Positions 1 through 11,130 of a stretch of DNA of 64,000 bases are shown in pieces. A program made the translations under genes and the position numbers. The notes under the pieces were generated by a model. That model was not told the origin of the DNA and did no database searches. It saw nothing but the letters and a program-made list of their open reading frames with translations. Within the stretch, counting starts at the first letter, position 1. The number at the start of each line of letters is the position of its first letter. Origin of the DNA: Dipteronia dyeriana (taxonomy: Eukaryota > Streptophyta > Magnoliopsida > Sapindales > Sapindaceae); assembly GCA_032871835.1 (NCBI GenBank), contig CM065297.1, positions 17,529,098 through 17,593,097 on the forward strand. Reading direction: 5' to 3'.

Positions 1-1003
1 AATGTGTAAAACTAATTAAGCAAGTAGGGAACAATTCCCCATCATAACAATAATGAATGAAATTTATATACGCTAAAATACAACTCAGTTTACAAAGGTA
101 CTAAGTCTATGCTCAAACACAAAATAATCACTGCTAATCAGAAGACCACACCAGGTAGCTACTTGAACTTTTATTCTCCAAATCATACAAATATCTATCA
201 CTTAATACAAATATCTATCAACTGATTAATTCAGAAACTTTGGCTAAACAAATCACAATAGAATACGTTTGTAGAGTCATTGACTCAACATGATTGCATA
301 ACAAATTAAAGATATAAATTGCTAAGACACTAATACAGTGCGCAAATGCAAACACAATGGCAACAATACCAACATGCTAGTGCTGCGAAAACAGAAAACG
401 CACATAATGAGAGCTTTGTAAAACAAAAATTACAATACCATTTCCCCACAATCTACTCACCTAAAGCATTTGTGATAAATATCTTTAATAGATAAAAATT
501 GTGCTGATGGAAACTTCAAAAGTTTTCAAACATCGACAAGCAATCATGCCACATTGCCATATAATCCCAATCTCAAAGACATGCTGACAAAAAGCATAAA
601 TGAAATGCAGCCCAAAATCGAATGTAGTAATCACAAAGAAGAATCAAGACTCTGATTTAGGAATTGTAAGGAGTTTTACTTCAATTAAAGGCGAACTAGT
701 GGCTACACAACACAATTCTAAAATATTTTTTTAATGAAATCAGGTAATAAAATGCATGCAATTTAATTAAATCATGGAGTGTCAACAAGAACATTTGCAA
801 TTATGAGTTCCAATGTACATTCACCACCCATGAGCATAAGGCACCATAACAACAATTAACAACTCAAACCTCTGTCACTCACCAATGGTTCCAGATCCTA
901 AATCATCAACTGAATTTCATAATAATTTGGAAAATCAAATCCAAACAAGTAAAATTACGATCCACCAACTCAAATTTGAAAACCAATATATCAAAAAACG
1001 TAC
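1..1003 (-). other. Presumed first intron of the RZ-1-like gene
   Basis: This AT-rich stretch lies downstream, on the minus strand, of a good donor site (GTACGT, starting at 1003) that ends the coding exon at 1004-1114. The second half of an RRM (RNP1 octamer, RGFGF-type) should follow. I looked for it on the minus strand and found no candidate, nor any transposon signature. I infer that the window starts inside the first intron and that the remaining exons lie beyond the left edge. Confidence 0.5.
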
Positions 1004-1114
1004 CAAAGATTCGAGAATTTTCCCATATCGCCTAAAAGCGTCTTCAAGGTGCCTCTCTGCCGTAGTGAACGCCAAACCTCCTACAAATATTCGATTTTCA
1101 CCTCTCCCAGCCAT
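1004..1114 (-). CDS. First coding exon of an RZ-1-type glycine-rich RNA-binding protein (partial)
   Basis: Minus strand, start codon at 1114-1112. The 37 codons begin MAGRGENRIFVGGLAF and continue into a stretch ending in RRYGKILES. This is the N-terminal half of an RNA recognition motif: IFVGGL is the RNP2 hexamer (beta 1), followed by the first helix and the YGKI turn. The start and spacing resemble plant RZ-1B/RZ-1C proteins, nuclear RRM plus zinc-knuckle glycine-rich factors acting in pre-mRNA splicing and chromatin-associated RNA processing. The exon ends at a GTACGT donor, which cuts the RRM before beta 2 as expected for an intron-containing gene. The rest lies off the left edge. Telo boxes immediately upstream fit a gene of the RNA-processing class. 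Other single-RRM glycine-rich proteins remain possible. Codons read cleanly, so I treat this as a live gene rather than a relic. Confidence 0.72.
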
Positions 1115-1270
1115 CTATATATATATATATATATAATCAACTGCATATAAATTGAATGAAACCCTAACAAAAAAATAATTGAACGATAGAGAAAAGAGAC
1201 AAAAACAGTGCGTGATCTAAGCAGTAAATGTACGAGAGATTGTGTTTGAGAAAAACCCTAACTCTTGGAG
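1115..1270 (-). promoter_or_regulatory. 5' UTR/proximal promoter with two telo boxes
   Basis: Two copies of AAACCCTAA (1159-1167 and 1253-1261 as read on the plus strand; TTAGGGTTT on the gene strand) lie 45-150 bp upstream of the RZ-1-like start codon. Telo boxes are a known promoter-proximal element of plant genes for translation and RNA-handling proteins. A short (TA)n tract at about 1116-1135 separates the start codon from the first box. I could not fix a transcription start or TATA box. Confidence 0.5.
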
Positions 1271-2004
1271 AAAATCTTACATGCACCCTAACTCTTGTAA
1301 TTGTAAATATGTACGATGGCATCACCATTTTTTTTCAATTTTTTTTTTCGTTTTCTTTTTCTTCCTTATTATTATTTTTTCAAACTGTTTTCCTTCGTTA
1401 TTTTTAAGATCAAAATGAGGGAAAAAAAGTGAAATATGGTCTTTTCGGATCGTTTTCGTTTTATTTTTTAAAAACAATTTTGAATTCGTATTTATTACTA
1501 TTTTTCATTTCATTTTAAAGAAATAAAAGTAAAAAACAAAATAAAAACAAAATTAGTGTTAACATTCAAATATTTAAAAAATACAAAATATTTATTTTTG
1601 TTTTTGTTTTTTATTTTCATTTTGTTTTTCATTTTTTTATAATATATATATATATATTACTTTTCTTCTTTTTCTTCTTCCTCTTCTTCTTAAAGCACAT
1701 GATGCTGGAGGACCACCGATCTGCTCTTCTTCGTTGTCGATCTCTTCTTCACCGTCGATCTGGTTGTCTCTTCCTTTTACTTTTTTTTTATAATTTTTTA
1801 ATGTTATTTATATTTATTAAAATAAATATTTATCATTTTTTTGTTATAATTTTTTACTGTTATTTATATTTATTAAAATAAATATTTATTTATAATTTAA
1901 GTGTTTAGTTTTGATTAATTGCTTTTTTGATATTTTTTAAGTAATTTGTGAAGTGTTACTTTTATTTAATTTATAAATTACAATATAAAAATTATATTGG
2001 TTAA
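1271..2004. other. AT-rich intergenic stretch with a short tandem duplication
   Basis: Long poly-T and poly-A runs dominate. A-rich tracts near 1500-1560 face T-rich tracts near 1590-1640 and could fold back, as an old MITE would, but I found no clear termini or target duplication. A roughly 56-bp unit is present twice (about 1790-1845 and 1846-1893). At 1680-1765 there is a pyrimidine-rich stretch with a short ORF of unknown meaning. No gene is supported. Confidence 0.4.
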
Positions 2005-2815
2005 TGTTGAAGGAGATTTTTGGATCAATTATAGTTCACCACGCACCACACAAATAGACGTATTTAAAGATGAACAGTAAACTATAAAAGAGTGAGAGAA
2101 GATAAAAATAGAGACAATATTTTACGCGGTAAAACCCTAAGGTTGGGAAATATACACGGTTGCCGACGACGACGAGAAGAATTCATTATGTAAAAGATGA
2201 TTACACCTTCAATCTCTCTTGCACACTTGTAAGCTAAATTTGCGTTAAACCTTCTATGGGCACTATTAGAGTTTATTTATACATGCATAGAACTCTAATT
2301 CTTGGTGTAAAAGTAAGGTAAGTTCCCGTAATAGTGTGGAATTCTGACTTATTAGAATCGTATTATTCTCTTTCTTGTTTCGTGTTGATTGTGTTTTAAT
2401 TACCGTAGATCTCTTGCCTAATTTGCACCTTGATATTTATAAGGAAGTCTGTTTCCTTATCAAAGTGTACTTCAAAATGTCTTGTTTTAAGCGGATTCTT
2501 TTTCTACGTATCAAAGTCGTAACTTTATAAAATTTGAATGTTGTCCACGTGTCAGCCAACCGACCATCTACCAAACTCGATCGAAGTTCCTTCCCCTGAC
2601 CGGTGGTTTCATACGATCACAGGCTTTGCCCTGGCCATCTTAATGGTCCTAGTCGGGTCTTCTTCATCTGATTGTCTGTGTTGTTTTGATCGGGGGTTGA
2701 CGGGCCTTTTTTGGTCAACTTAGGTTGGTTCGGTCTGGTTTACCTTTGGTGATGTGGCACCCCCGACTCTTATCTACTGTTGACGTGTCATACTATCTCA
2801 ATTACACCAACAACA
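2005..2815 (-). repeat. 3' LTR of element A (left boundary)
   Basis: On the minus strand it runs TGTTGTTGG to CTTCAACA. It is preceded by a GGGGGTAT polypurine tract, which makes it the 3' LTR. A TATA-like TATAAATAAA lies at 2272-2281. At about 2130-2175 it carries the block shared by the LTRs of A, B and H (reverse complement of ...GCGGTAAAACCCTAAGG and a CGTGT/CGGTTGCC motif). Its 811 bp differ strongly from the 1049-bp LTR at 38698. Confidence 0.72.
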
Positions 2816-2827
2816 ATACCCCCTTAA
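2816..2827 (-). other. Polypurine tract of element A
   Basis: The minus strand reads AAGGGGGTAT directly before the LTR start TGTTG. Element B has the same arrangement (GAGGGGGTAT before TGTTATATG). This is the plus-strand priming site for reverse transcription and fixes the orientation of the left LTR. Confidence 0.7.
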
Positions 2828-2886
2828 ACATACAAGACCGGATATCTCGTTCCAAAGTGTTTTTAATTTGTTCTTCTCTTTTGTCT

Positions 2887-4765
2887 TGATAATTCCATTA
2901 AAAGTGTGTGTCTAAACAACCTAGAGGGGGTGAATACGTTATAGTCAAGTCAATTACCAATTTTTCTTGACTAGTCAATATTAACGATTCACCTAACAAA
3001 CAATCAAACAAGATCAAGTGTAAAGTGTAAAAATATAAAGAACACTTGATATATACGTGGAAATCCTCCAACATAGAAAAACCACGGGCTATTCTGCTAC
3101 CCATGCATGATCACAGAAATTCACTCTATGAATAAAAGGTTACACCCTAAAGTGATTCTCGGACTCTCACTCTCGACAACCTTAGGGTATGGACACTACC
3201 ACTCACCACTATTGGTTCAATCCCTAGTGATATCACATGATCCACTACTTGGCATGAACATCTCTTACTCTACCCCTCGAGCCTTTTACAGTGGCACTTG
3301 ACCAATTACTTGTCAACCCACCCTTGGTTGTAAGACTTGACATGCTTGTGGAATTTCACTTAGAAGTCACAAAACTTTGACTCTATGAAGAGTATATGGT
3401 TTAAATGAACAATCAATGAATGCTCAGATGCAATAATGTGTAAGACCACACAAAAAATGCTTAATTAGGTGTAATGATGCAATTAAACAACCTAGTTATC
3501 AAATAATGCATATATATGCCCATATATAAGACTCAATTAGATGTATATAAAATCTAATAACCAAATTGTCAAACAAAGTCCAATCATCACAAGTTGTCAC
3601 ATCATAAAACAAGGGCAATTAAATACAATCAAGGAATGCAATTAATAAGGCATAAACAACAATGTCTAAATGTAATGTATAAAGACTTAGTTAGATGGCA
3701 GATATGACTTAAATTCTAGCTATCATAATACAAAACCCAATCATGTTATAACTTATATAAATATGCAATAAAGGCATAAGTATTTGCAATTAATATGCAA
3801 TTAAGACTAAATCTTAAGTAGATGCAACAATTAATGAAATATGAAGTTGTTCTACTTACTAAGTCACTTAATAAAGAAGAACCATGATGAGATGATGCAT
3901 GACTATACTTGGATGCTCATGGATTTGGGTTTTGGAGAGTCAATGAAACTCAAATGGAGCTTTCTCTCTCTAGGGGGATTCTTCATTTCTCTAAAATGTG
4001 TTTTTTTTTTGCTCTAAAGAGACAAGAAAAAAGAAGAGAACATATATATAAAAGCCCTAGAGAGAACGACGTCATTTTAAAGTTGGGAAACAAAATCTCA
4101 TCAAAACCGTTGTGCATATGGCTGTCTATGCAAGGATCCAGACTGCGGTGCATGCAGCGAGGCACGGCTGGGAAAGTTCACGACCGGGGACTACTGCTGA
4201 GACACATGCACCAAAGGCAGCATAGACCGCGGTACACAAAGAGGCAATGCTGCAGAACACCATTTCATGTGCCGCAGTATAGACAAGAGCACACCTAGCG
4301 GTCTAAGCCGCAGTAGAGAGAAAAGTGCTCTCTTAAGGCCTGAACAAGAGAAAAAAATAAACTAGAGAAGACGAGGCCTTCTCTGAGGGTCAATCACACT
4401 TATTCTATGTGCTTGTGTGAAGTGTAATGCAAACACAATAAGTAAACATAGTTAACAAGCAAGACATCCATTCACATGAAGTGCATGACTACAATACATA
4501 ACAATTCAAAAGCATGTAAGTGTGTGTATGCAATAACAAATGCATGTCAGTACAAATGCATATATGAAACAAATCATTCATTAAGTGTGTGTATGGGCCT
4601 AAACTCTTCAAGAGGCAAAATCAAGTATATATGCATTTTGCTCTTAAAGCCATGGAGATGCTTGGAAGCTTGTCAATGAGGACTTAAGCTACCCATTGCA
4701 CAATCATCCCCAATATGGTGTGGTTTGTCACGAAATAAGTCAATCATAAAATCGAGGTCCTTACA
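2887..4765 (-). repeat. 3' LTR of element D
   Basis: About 1.88 kb. The plus-strand reading starts TGATAATTCC and ends GAGGTCCTTACA, followed by ATCTCCCCA, the reverse complement of a typical copia polypurine tract. At about 3055-3080 it contains the 'ACGTGGAAA' block usual in plant copia LTRs. It is about twice the length of the surviving 5' LTR. Confidence 0.78.
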
Positions 4766-5985
4766 ATCTCCCCATTTGTCTATTTCATGATAAAATAACC
4801 ATTAACAAAAAAATTCCTCACACAAAAAAACTAGCTATTGTCTATGAGAGTCCATTCTACGTTACCAAAAGAGAAATGTAATATTCTAAATCTTCAAGGT
4901 CTTCAATCTCTTCGTAGATAATCACACATATACACAATAGCAAGAAAGCACGTTCCTAGAACAAGTGCATGTGAGGTGAATAAATACAAAAGGCAATTAC
5001 ACTCAATAAAGCAATATAAAGAAATGCATGTGCAATGCTCCCTCTAAATGGTTACTCTCTCTCTCAAGACTACTTCCCTAAAGCATAAACAATGCTCCCC
5101 CTATATCTCTTAACACTTCTCCCTATTTTTGTCATGAGATAGGCAAAAGAGCTCTCTCTATCAGGTTGCTTTAGCAAAGAGAGCTATTTGTACAAATACA
5201 TTGCATAGTCATAAACAAAAACTTTATGCAACTTAAATAATTGTGAGAGATTCAAGGAGTTTTATTTCAAAGAGAATGTGTGAAATTGTTTCTTTGCATG
5301 CAAAACATATAGTATTCAAGTTCAAACAATGGTATTTGGCAAAACAAACATCAAAAGGGTTTCCATAAGAATTCAAACCAATTTATACTCTTTTGTCATA
5401 AGCAAACATGATATAGTTTCTCAAAAAAAAAATCAACACACAAAAAACTATATCAATCCTTATGAGCCAAACAAGACATGGATATAGAATCTTTATTGAT
5501 TGAATGGATATAAAATCCTTATTGGTTGTTGTCTTGCTCAAATCATTAAGAAGAGAGAGAAGCTAATTTGGATATAAAATCCTTATTGATTACATGGATA
5601 CATGATCCTTATTGATTAGTCTTCTCATTTGCATTCATACACATTTGTATTAAAGCAATCAAAAAGAAAATTCATGCATATCATTTTAAGCATGTCATAA
5701 TCAAGTTCACACGTCATGGAGATAAATTGTAGGTCATTCAAATGTACTTCCCAATCAATTCTCCTAGTTCAAAATTGCATGTTTGAACATAAATATGACA
5801 TGGATTGCATGTAAAGCAATGTTGCACACTTATTACTAAAATAAACATATAAGCATATATGTGCAATCAAGAATCTCAAGCAATTAACAAAAGAGCATAA
5901 AATTAATCGACCTTTTGCACATAGCAAATCATGCAAGTTTGCTCTTTTTACTTGAGCTCCCCAAATAGGGTCAATACCAACCAAG
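4766..5985 (-). other. Noncoding 3' region of element D, with PPT
   Basis: The minus-strand PPT abuts the LTR at 4766-4774. The rest is the untranslated region between pol and the 3' LTR. It shares long stretches with the matching part of C (for example the GCATGTTTGAACATAAATAT segment near 5778 and 25431). I see no env-like ORF. It includes a four-copy short repeat at 5480-5620. Confidence 0.6.
5480..5620. repeat. Four copies of a ~26-bp repeat in element D
   Basis: The unit GGATATAAAATCCTTATTGA and its variants start at about 5480, 5506, 5570 and 5596. A roughly 60-bp different spacer separates the second and third copies. It lies in the untranslated region upstream (element sense) of the PPT. 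Confidence 0.7.
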
Positions 5986-8420
5986 TCAATGGGGGGCATG
6001 AGTCCCTATAGACCTACCAAGTTCAATGGACTTAGTTGCATCTACGTGAATAACATAGGCATAAAGGCAAGCGTGTTCATTATTTCTAACCCACCTAGGT
6101 ACCACTTTATCATTTTTAGTGGTCAAAGACATGTTTCTAAGCTCCCTAGTTTCATGCAAGCTAGCCCTCTTTTTCAACCATTTATCTTTTATGCTCTCTA
6201 ACCTACACCTCTCAATATATTTAAAGCACTTTGGTCTTAAGTGACCAATCATACCGTAAAAATGACAACTAGGTACAAAGTAAGAATTTATACCATTGCA
6301 TTGTGATCTCATTCGGGCATCCCCGTGTTGATGAGGTTGTCTTTGATGGTGCATCGGTTTGCTTCTCCTAGTAGCTTGAGCCGATGCGTGGCACCTTTAT
6401 GGTTTTGGTTATTGGTTGGGCTGGTTGATCTTTCTTCCTTGGTTGGTCATGCTTGGCTTGCCTTCTTGGTTGGTTAAATCTTGATTGAGCAAGACTTGGA
6501 TGTAAAGCTCTTGGATGTTGAGGTTGAGCTTCACCCTTTGTTGGCATCTTCACTTGGCTACTCTTAGATGACTCCCAAAGATTAATCTTCCTCCTAGGAT
6601 ATTGAAGAGGTGAAGCCTTGCTTTTGCCTTGAGCTTGAAGTTTATTGATTTTAGCCTTTTTCAAATCTTCAAGGTACCTCATCTCTTTATCCTTGACAAT
6701 CTTCAAGGAATTGTCTTTGTTGGCAAGTTCATCCTTCATTGCCTTCATTCTTTGGTGTCAATCTTTAATCTCATTTTCATATTTGGACACATCAACCATG
6801 TCCATACTCAAGAAGTCATCTAACTTGACTTTAGTTTAAGGTTTTCCTTCTTCAACAAGTCTTCACTTTCCTTAATTCTCCTCACCTATTCATTCAAGTG
6901 AGTCACCTTGGTTGAAAGCTTGAGATCCTCCTACTTCAATTTTTGATTCTCTATTTTCTTCTTCAATCTAGAGTTTTCAAAGTACTTGATGAAGCCTTCA
7001 AGGTTCATATCTTTACCAATTCCTCTAGAGTATGATGAAGACCTCTCATCACTAGAGTCATTTCCTACACTTGAGAATGAGGCACTTTCTTCCTTTTACC
7101 TCTCATCAACCGAGTCAAATTTCATTTGAGTAGCTTCATCCATCACATTTTTAGCTACCTCTTCATCTATTCCTTCTTTAAGGTCACAATTCAAGGTACC
7201 ATTGCCCTCTTTTTCAACTTTCACATAGGAGGCTCCAAAGGTTGTGTAGTTAATTGCAAGTTCTTCATCACTCGAAGAATCTTTTACACTCTCACTACCA
7301 CTTAAGAAGGTGGCCATTGCCTTTTCTTTTCTCTCGACCTTCAAGTCACTACACTCTTGGAGATATGTCCGAATTCTCCACATTTAAAGCATTGAACGCC
7401 TTTTCTTATAGGCTTCTCTTGACTTGGCTCAATCTTTTTTGGAATAGGTCTTCTTCTTCAAGTCATTCTTGTGAAGCTTCATATACCTCTTGAATCTCTT
7501 CACTATTCGAGCCATGTCTTCATCCGAGTCATCTTTATTCTTCTCAATCTTGGAAGTCTTCAATGCTATGCCATTTTGCTTATTCGTTGGTGTATATGTA
7601 GGAGCTCATCTAGATTCATAGGCTAGTAGCCTTCCAATCACCTTACTTAGCTTCATCTTCTGGTAGTCCTTATTTTCTTTAAGAGCCATCACTTTGGATT
7701 CAAATTTAGTGGGGAGTGACCTTATGATCTTTTGCTTGATCCTTCTATCTGAATACGGGTCACCTAGTTGATGGATTTGATTCACGATGTCCATCAAATT
7801 CACTTTAAAGTCATTAAAACACTCATCTTCATCCATCCTAATTGTCTCAAATTGTGCTTGGAGGACTTGGAACTTAAAATCCTTAACCATTCCAGTTCTC
7901 TCATGTGCTGTCTCTAAGATATTCCAAGCTTATTGTGCATTTTTGGTGATTTGGATGAGTTGGTGTTGACTTTCATCCATTGCACAAAATAAGGCATGCA
8001 TCGCCTTGTTGTTCCACTTTGAGGCTTTAAACTCTTAAGAACTTCATTGAGACTTAGGCTTGGGCACACTGCTTCTATCTTCGATAGTCATGGTTGGTGA
8101 TATGTATCCATCTTCAATCACCATCCAAACCCTATCATCTATCGCCGATAGGAATTACAAAATAAGGCATGCATCGTCATGTTGTTCCATTTTGAGGCTT
8201 CAAACTCTTAGGAACTTCATTGAGACTTAGGCTTGGGCACACTGCTTCTATCTTCTATGGTCATGGTTGGTGATGTGTATCCATCTTCAATCACTATCCA
8301 AACCCTATCATCTATCGCCGATAGGAATGACTCCATCTTCCTCTACCATGAGGAGTAATTGTCCCATTTGAGTATAGGTGGTCTCACACTCGATGCTCAC
8401 TCCACTCAAAACTCACTCAT
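5986..8420 (-). pseudogene. Gag of element D fused to the tail of pol (broken)
   Basis: A possible gag start is at 8420. Pieces in order: an N-terminal region disrupted by a 173-bp tandem duplication (7985-8330); the UBN2-type Gag domain at 7890-7606, with the LGDPYSDRRIKQKIIRSLP core; a zinc knuckle CFKCGEFGHIS near 7395-7350 with a frameshift just before its last cysteine; a charged linker; and a second Cys/His segment, CHFYGMIGHLRPKCFKY, near 6270-6215. After this the reading goes straight from a pre-protease stretch (...NEHACLYAYVI) into DATKSIELGRSIG, which matches the extreme C-terminus of pol in C (DATQFKTLSRSIG). The join is therefore a deletion that removed all enzymes. Gag would normally form virus-like particles in the cytoplasm; this copy has several stops and frameshifts. 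Confidence 0.75.
7985..8330. repeat. 173-bp tandem duplication inside gag of element D
   Basis: Two near-identical copies start at 7985 and 8158 (AAAATAAGGCATGCATCG...), both ending at a CGCCGATAGGAAT segment. The period of 173 bp is not a multiple of three, so the duplication shifts the reading frame of the gag N-terminus. Confidence 0.85.
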
Positions 8421-8527
8421 AGTGTTTCGGTCAATGTATGCAAATGAATGCAACAATCAAAATGCACACAAATGCAAGACACACACAAAGCACAGATCAC
8501 CTTCTGGGCACCGACTATGATACCAAT

Positions 8528-9364
8528 TGAAAATTCCCTTAAAAGCATGTGTCTAAACAACCTGAAGTGGGATGAGGGTGCATAGGTTTTAATCAAGTCA
8601 ATTAACGAGTTTTCTTAATTAATCATTATTAAAGATTCACTCAAAAAATAATCAAACAATATCAACTGTAAAGTGTAAAAATATAAAGAACATTTTATAT
8701 ATACGTGGAAACCCTCTAACTGGAAAAAGCCAAGGGCTATTCTGCTACCCACACACGATCACAGAAATCCACTATATGAATAAAAGGTTACACCCTAAAG
8801 TGATACTCGGACTCTCACTCTCGATAACCTCAGGTTATGAACACTATCACTCACCACTCTTGGTTTAATCCCTAGTGATATCCCTTGATCCATTACTTGG
8901 CATGAGCACCTCCTACTCTACAGCCAGGACCGTTACCGAGACACATGCACCAAAGGTGGTATAGATCGTGGTACACAAAGAGGCAGTGCTGGAGAACACC
9001 GCTCCATCTGCTGTGGTACAAGCAAGAGCACACCCAATGATCTAAGCAGCGGTAGAGAGAAAAGTACTCTTTTAAGGCATGCACAAGAGAAAAAACCAAA
9101 CTAGAGGAGAAGAGGCCTTCTCTAAGGGTCAAACACACTTATTCTATATGCTTGGGTGAAGTGTAATGCAAAAACAACAAGTAAATATAGTTAACCTGCA
9201 AGACATGCATTCACATGAAGTGCATGACTACAAATACATAACAATTCAAATGCATGTAAGTGTGTGTATGTGTGCATTAACAAATGCATGTCGGTACAAA
9301 GTCACATATGAAACAAATCATTCATGAAGTGTGTGTTTGTGCCTAAACTCTTTAAGAGGCAAAG
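8528..9364 (-). repeat. 5' LTR of element D, truncated and internally deleted
   Basis: It starts TGAAAATTCCC right after an initiator-Met PBS complement (ending TGATACCA at 8525). Compared with the 3' LTR it lacks about 0.9 kb in the middle (junction near 8918-8925) and about the last 120 bp. Similarity to the other LTR stops after AAGAGGCAAA at 9364. The missing outer end includes the start of U3, so this copy is unlikely to drive transcription. Confidence 0.72.
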
Positions 9365-10199
9365 CAAGCCAAGCCAACTTCAGGTGGCCTAGATCTCAGT
9401 GTTTGAAAGCCTTCTGATTGTTTTTATTTTTATGTGTTTGTCCTTTGGAGCGTTGTACCTTCACACATTAAACTTAACAGAAATATAACTTAAGCAGAAC
9501 CCCATTTTCTTTTCAGAAGGCCAGATCGTTGGAAGTGTTTTATCTATACGCAGTCAGTTTCCTTTCCGACTGATATTTCTTATTAGTTTTGCATACCTTG
9601 AGATAAGCTGAATATTTGACCAGATATTTTATTAGCTGGTTTCTCACTACCTAATTACCTCAATTTGATCAAGTATATCATTGGACTCGATCATCTGAGT
9701 ATCTCATTAGACTCATTATTCTGACCAGATATCCAATTAAACCTGATCATATGAGGCTGGTCAATTATCTTGTTGAACAGATCAATTGTGCTTTGACGGA
9801 TGATTGATATTTAAGTTTGTCCACTCAGGCTTGATCACGATGAAGACTTGATCAGATATTTACTGGTTATTTGGCTGACTTTTAGTGACATGGCATACTT
9901 AGTTATCAATACTCCAGTAACAATGCTAGTTTCTCAACAGACCAATCTTTACCAATAACGATACATTCTTAAATACTTGAGCTCAGTATCTTGATCTACT
10001 ATCTGAAACAATCTACTCGATGAATTGTTAAGCATATTGTTGACTTTTGTTTCAAGCTGAGCAACTCTCTTAACTTAATTGGACCAAATGCTGAACAGGT
10101 CTTAAGTCTGAGTAGCCCATTGGCTTAGTCAATTTGTACGCTTTACTATACCTAATCGATTTGACCAAGTTTCTCCTTGTGACAAATTGAATTTCTAGG

Positions 10200-11130
10200 C
10201 TAGCATTTCTTCAATTGATTTTATAGTGAGTATCTCATTACCTCAGTCTAACAAAGTATTTTTATTAAATTGATCATTTCTAGATCTGATCAATTTTCTT
10301 TATCGAACTGATCAACTTGTAGTTGATCAGTTATCTTATTTAATTGATCGCTTTGAGACTAATCAGTTATCTTACCGAACTAATCACCTTCGGAATGATC
10401 ATTTATCTCAATATATTGACCACTTTGTGACTGATCAGTTATCTTATTAAACTGATCAATTATCTTCGCTCTGGTCGATGGTTCCAATTGGTTTTCGCGT
10501 TGATTCGTTCGAGTCACTCTCGATCAGTATTGTCATTTGCCAAGTAGTGTTTTTTTTACCTACGTTGAGTATCTCATTTGACTTAATTAAACCAAATGTT
10601 GCTTTGACTAGTTTTAAGTCAGAGTGACCCATTGGCTGAGCTAACTGGTTTGCTAGAGTACCTAATTACCCAATAGAAAACAGTGTTCTTAACCAAGTAT
10701 TTTTTTTATATTTGTTTTATCCTGAGTATCTAATTACCTCAGTCTAATCAAGTATATTATTACACAGTACACTGATCAGTTTTGTGTCCTGTCGGTCATC
10801 TTGTTAAATCGATTGTTGTGTTAATCAGTCATCCTGTTGGCTGGTCATTTTTTATCTAATCAACTATCTTATTGGCTGATCCTTTTTGACCCGATCAACT
10901 TTAGCTGACCATCTTTGATCTCGATCAACTGTTTTATTAGTTGATTTGTCTTTCAGTTATCTTATTAACTGTCGAACTTGGTCTGACCAGTTATCTTGTT
11001 AACTAATCATGTTTGATCTGAGCAGTTATCTTATTAGCTGATCATTTTTGACCCGATCAGTTATCTCAATAACTGACTGAACATGGCCTAACCCGATCGG
11101 CTATCTTATTAATCGATCATCTTTGGTTGG
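10200..11130. repeat. Degenerate 36-bp TGATCA-rich minisatellite in element A
   Basis: The unit resembles CAGTTATCTTATTAAACTGA followed by TCAACTTTG-type sequence. At 10328, 10364, 10400 and 10436 the phase is exactly 36 bp. Further copies near 10988, 11023, 11058 and 11098 are spaced 35-40 bp. Most units carry the palindrome TGATCA. Copies are well diverged. Confidence 0.75.

Larger units (their letters stand above)
2887..9364 (-). mobile_element. Element D: internally deleted SIRE-like Ty1/copia retrotransposon
   Basis: Two LTR copies in the same orientation flank a 3.8-kb interior. On the minus strand the order is 5' LTR (8528-9364, damaged), initiator-Met-type PBS, gag remnants, a few residues of the pol C-terminus, noncoding 3' region, PPT and 3' LTR (2887-4765). 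Protease, integrase, reverse transcriptase and RNase H are absent. Its interior and noncoding 3' region match C closely in places, so D is a deletion derivative of the same family. It sits inside element A, some 70 bp from A's PPT. Because the outer end of the 5' LTR is missing, no target duplication can be read. Confidence 0.8.

Noticed and set aside
885..1136. 83-residue plus-strand ORF
   Set aside because: It is antisense to the RZ-1-like exon and ends in translated (TA)n repeat; no domain.
1699..1881. 60-residue ORF after a CT-rich leader-like stretch
   Set aside because: The second half is translated AT-rich tandem repeat; no homology recognised and no support as a gene.
2005..2815. Solo LTR
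   Set aside because: A polypurine tract on the right and element-A-type sequence beyond it show that it is a 3' LTR; no target duplication directly flanks it either.
10200..11130. CRISPR-like array of 36-bp repeats
   Set aside because: There are no unique spacers; units are head-to-tail and diverged, in plant retroelement sequence.
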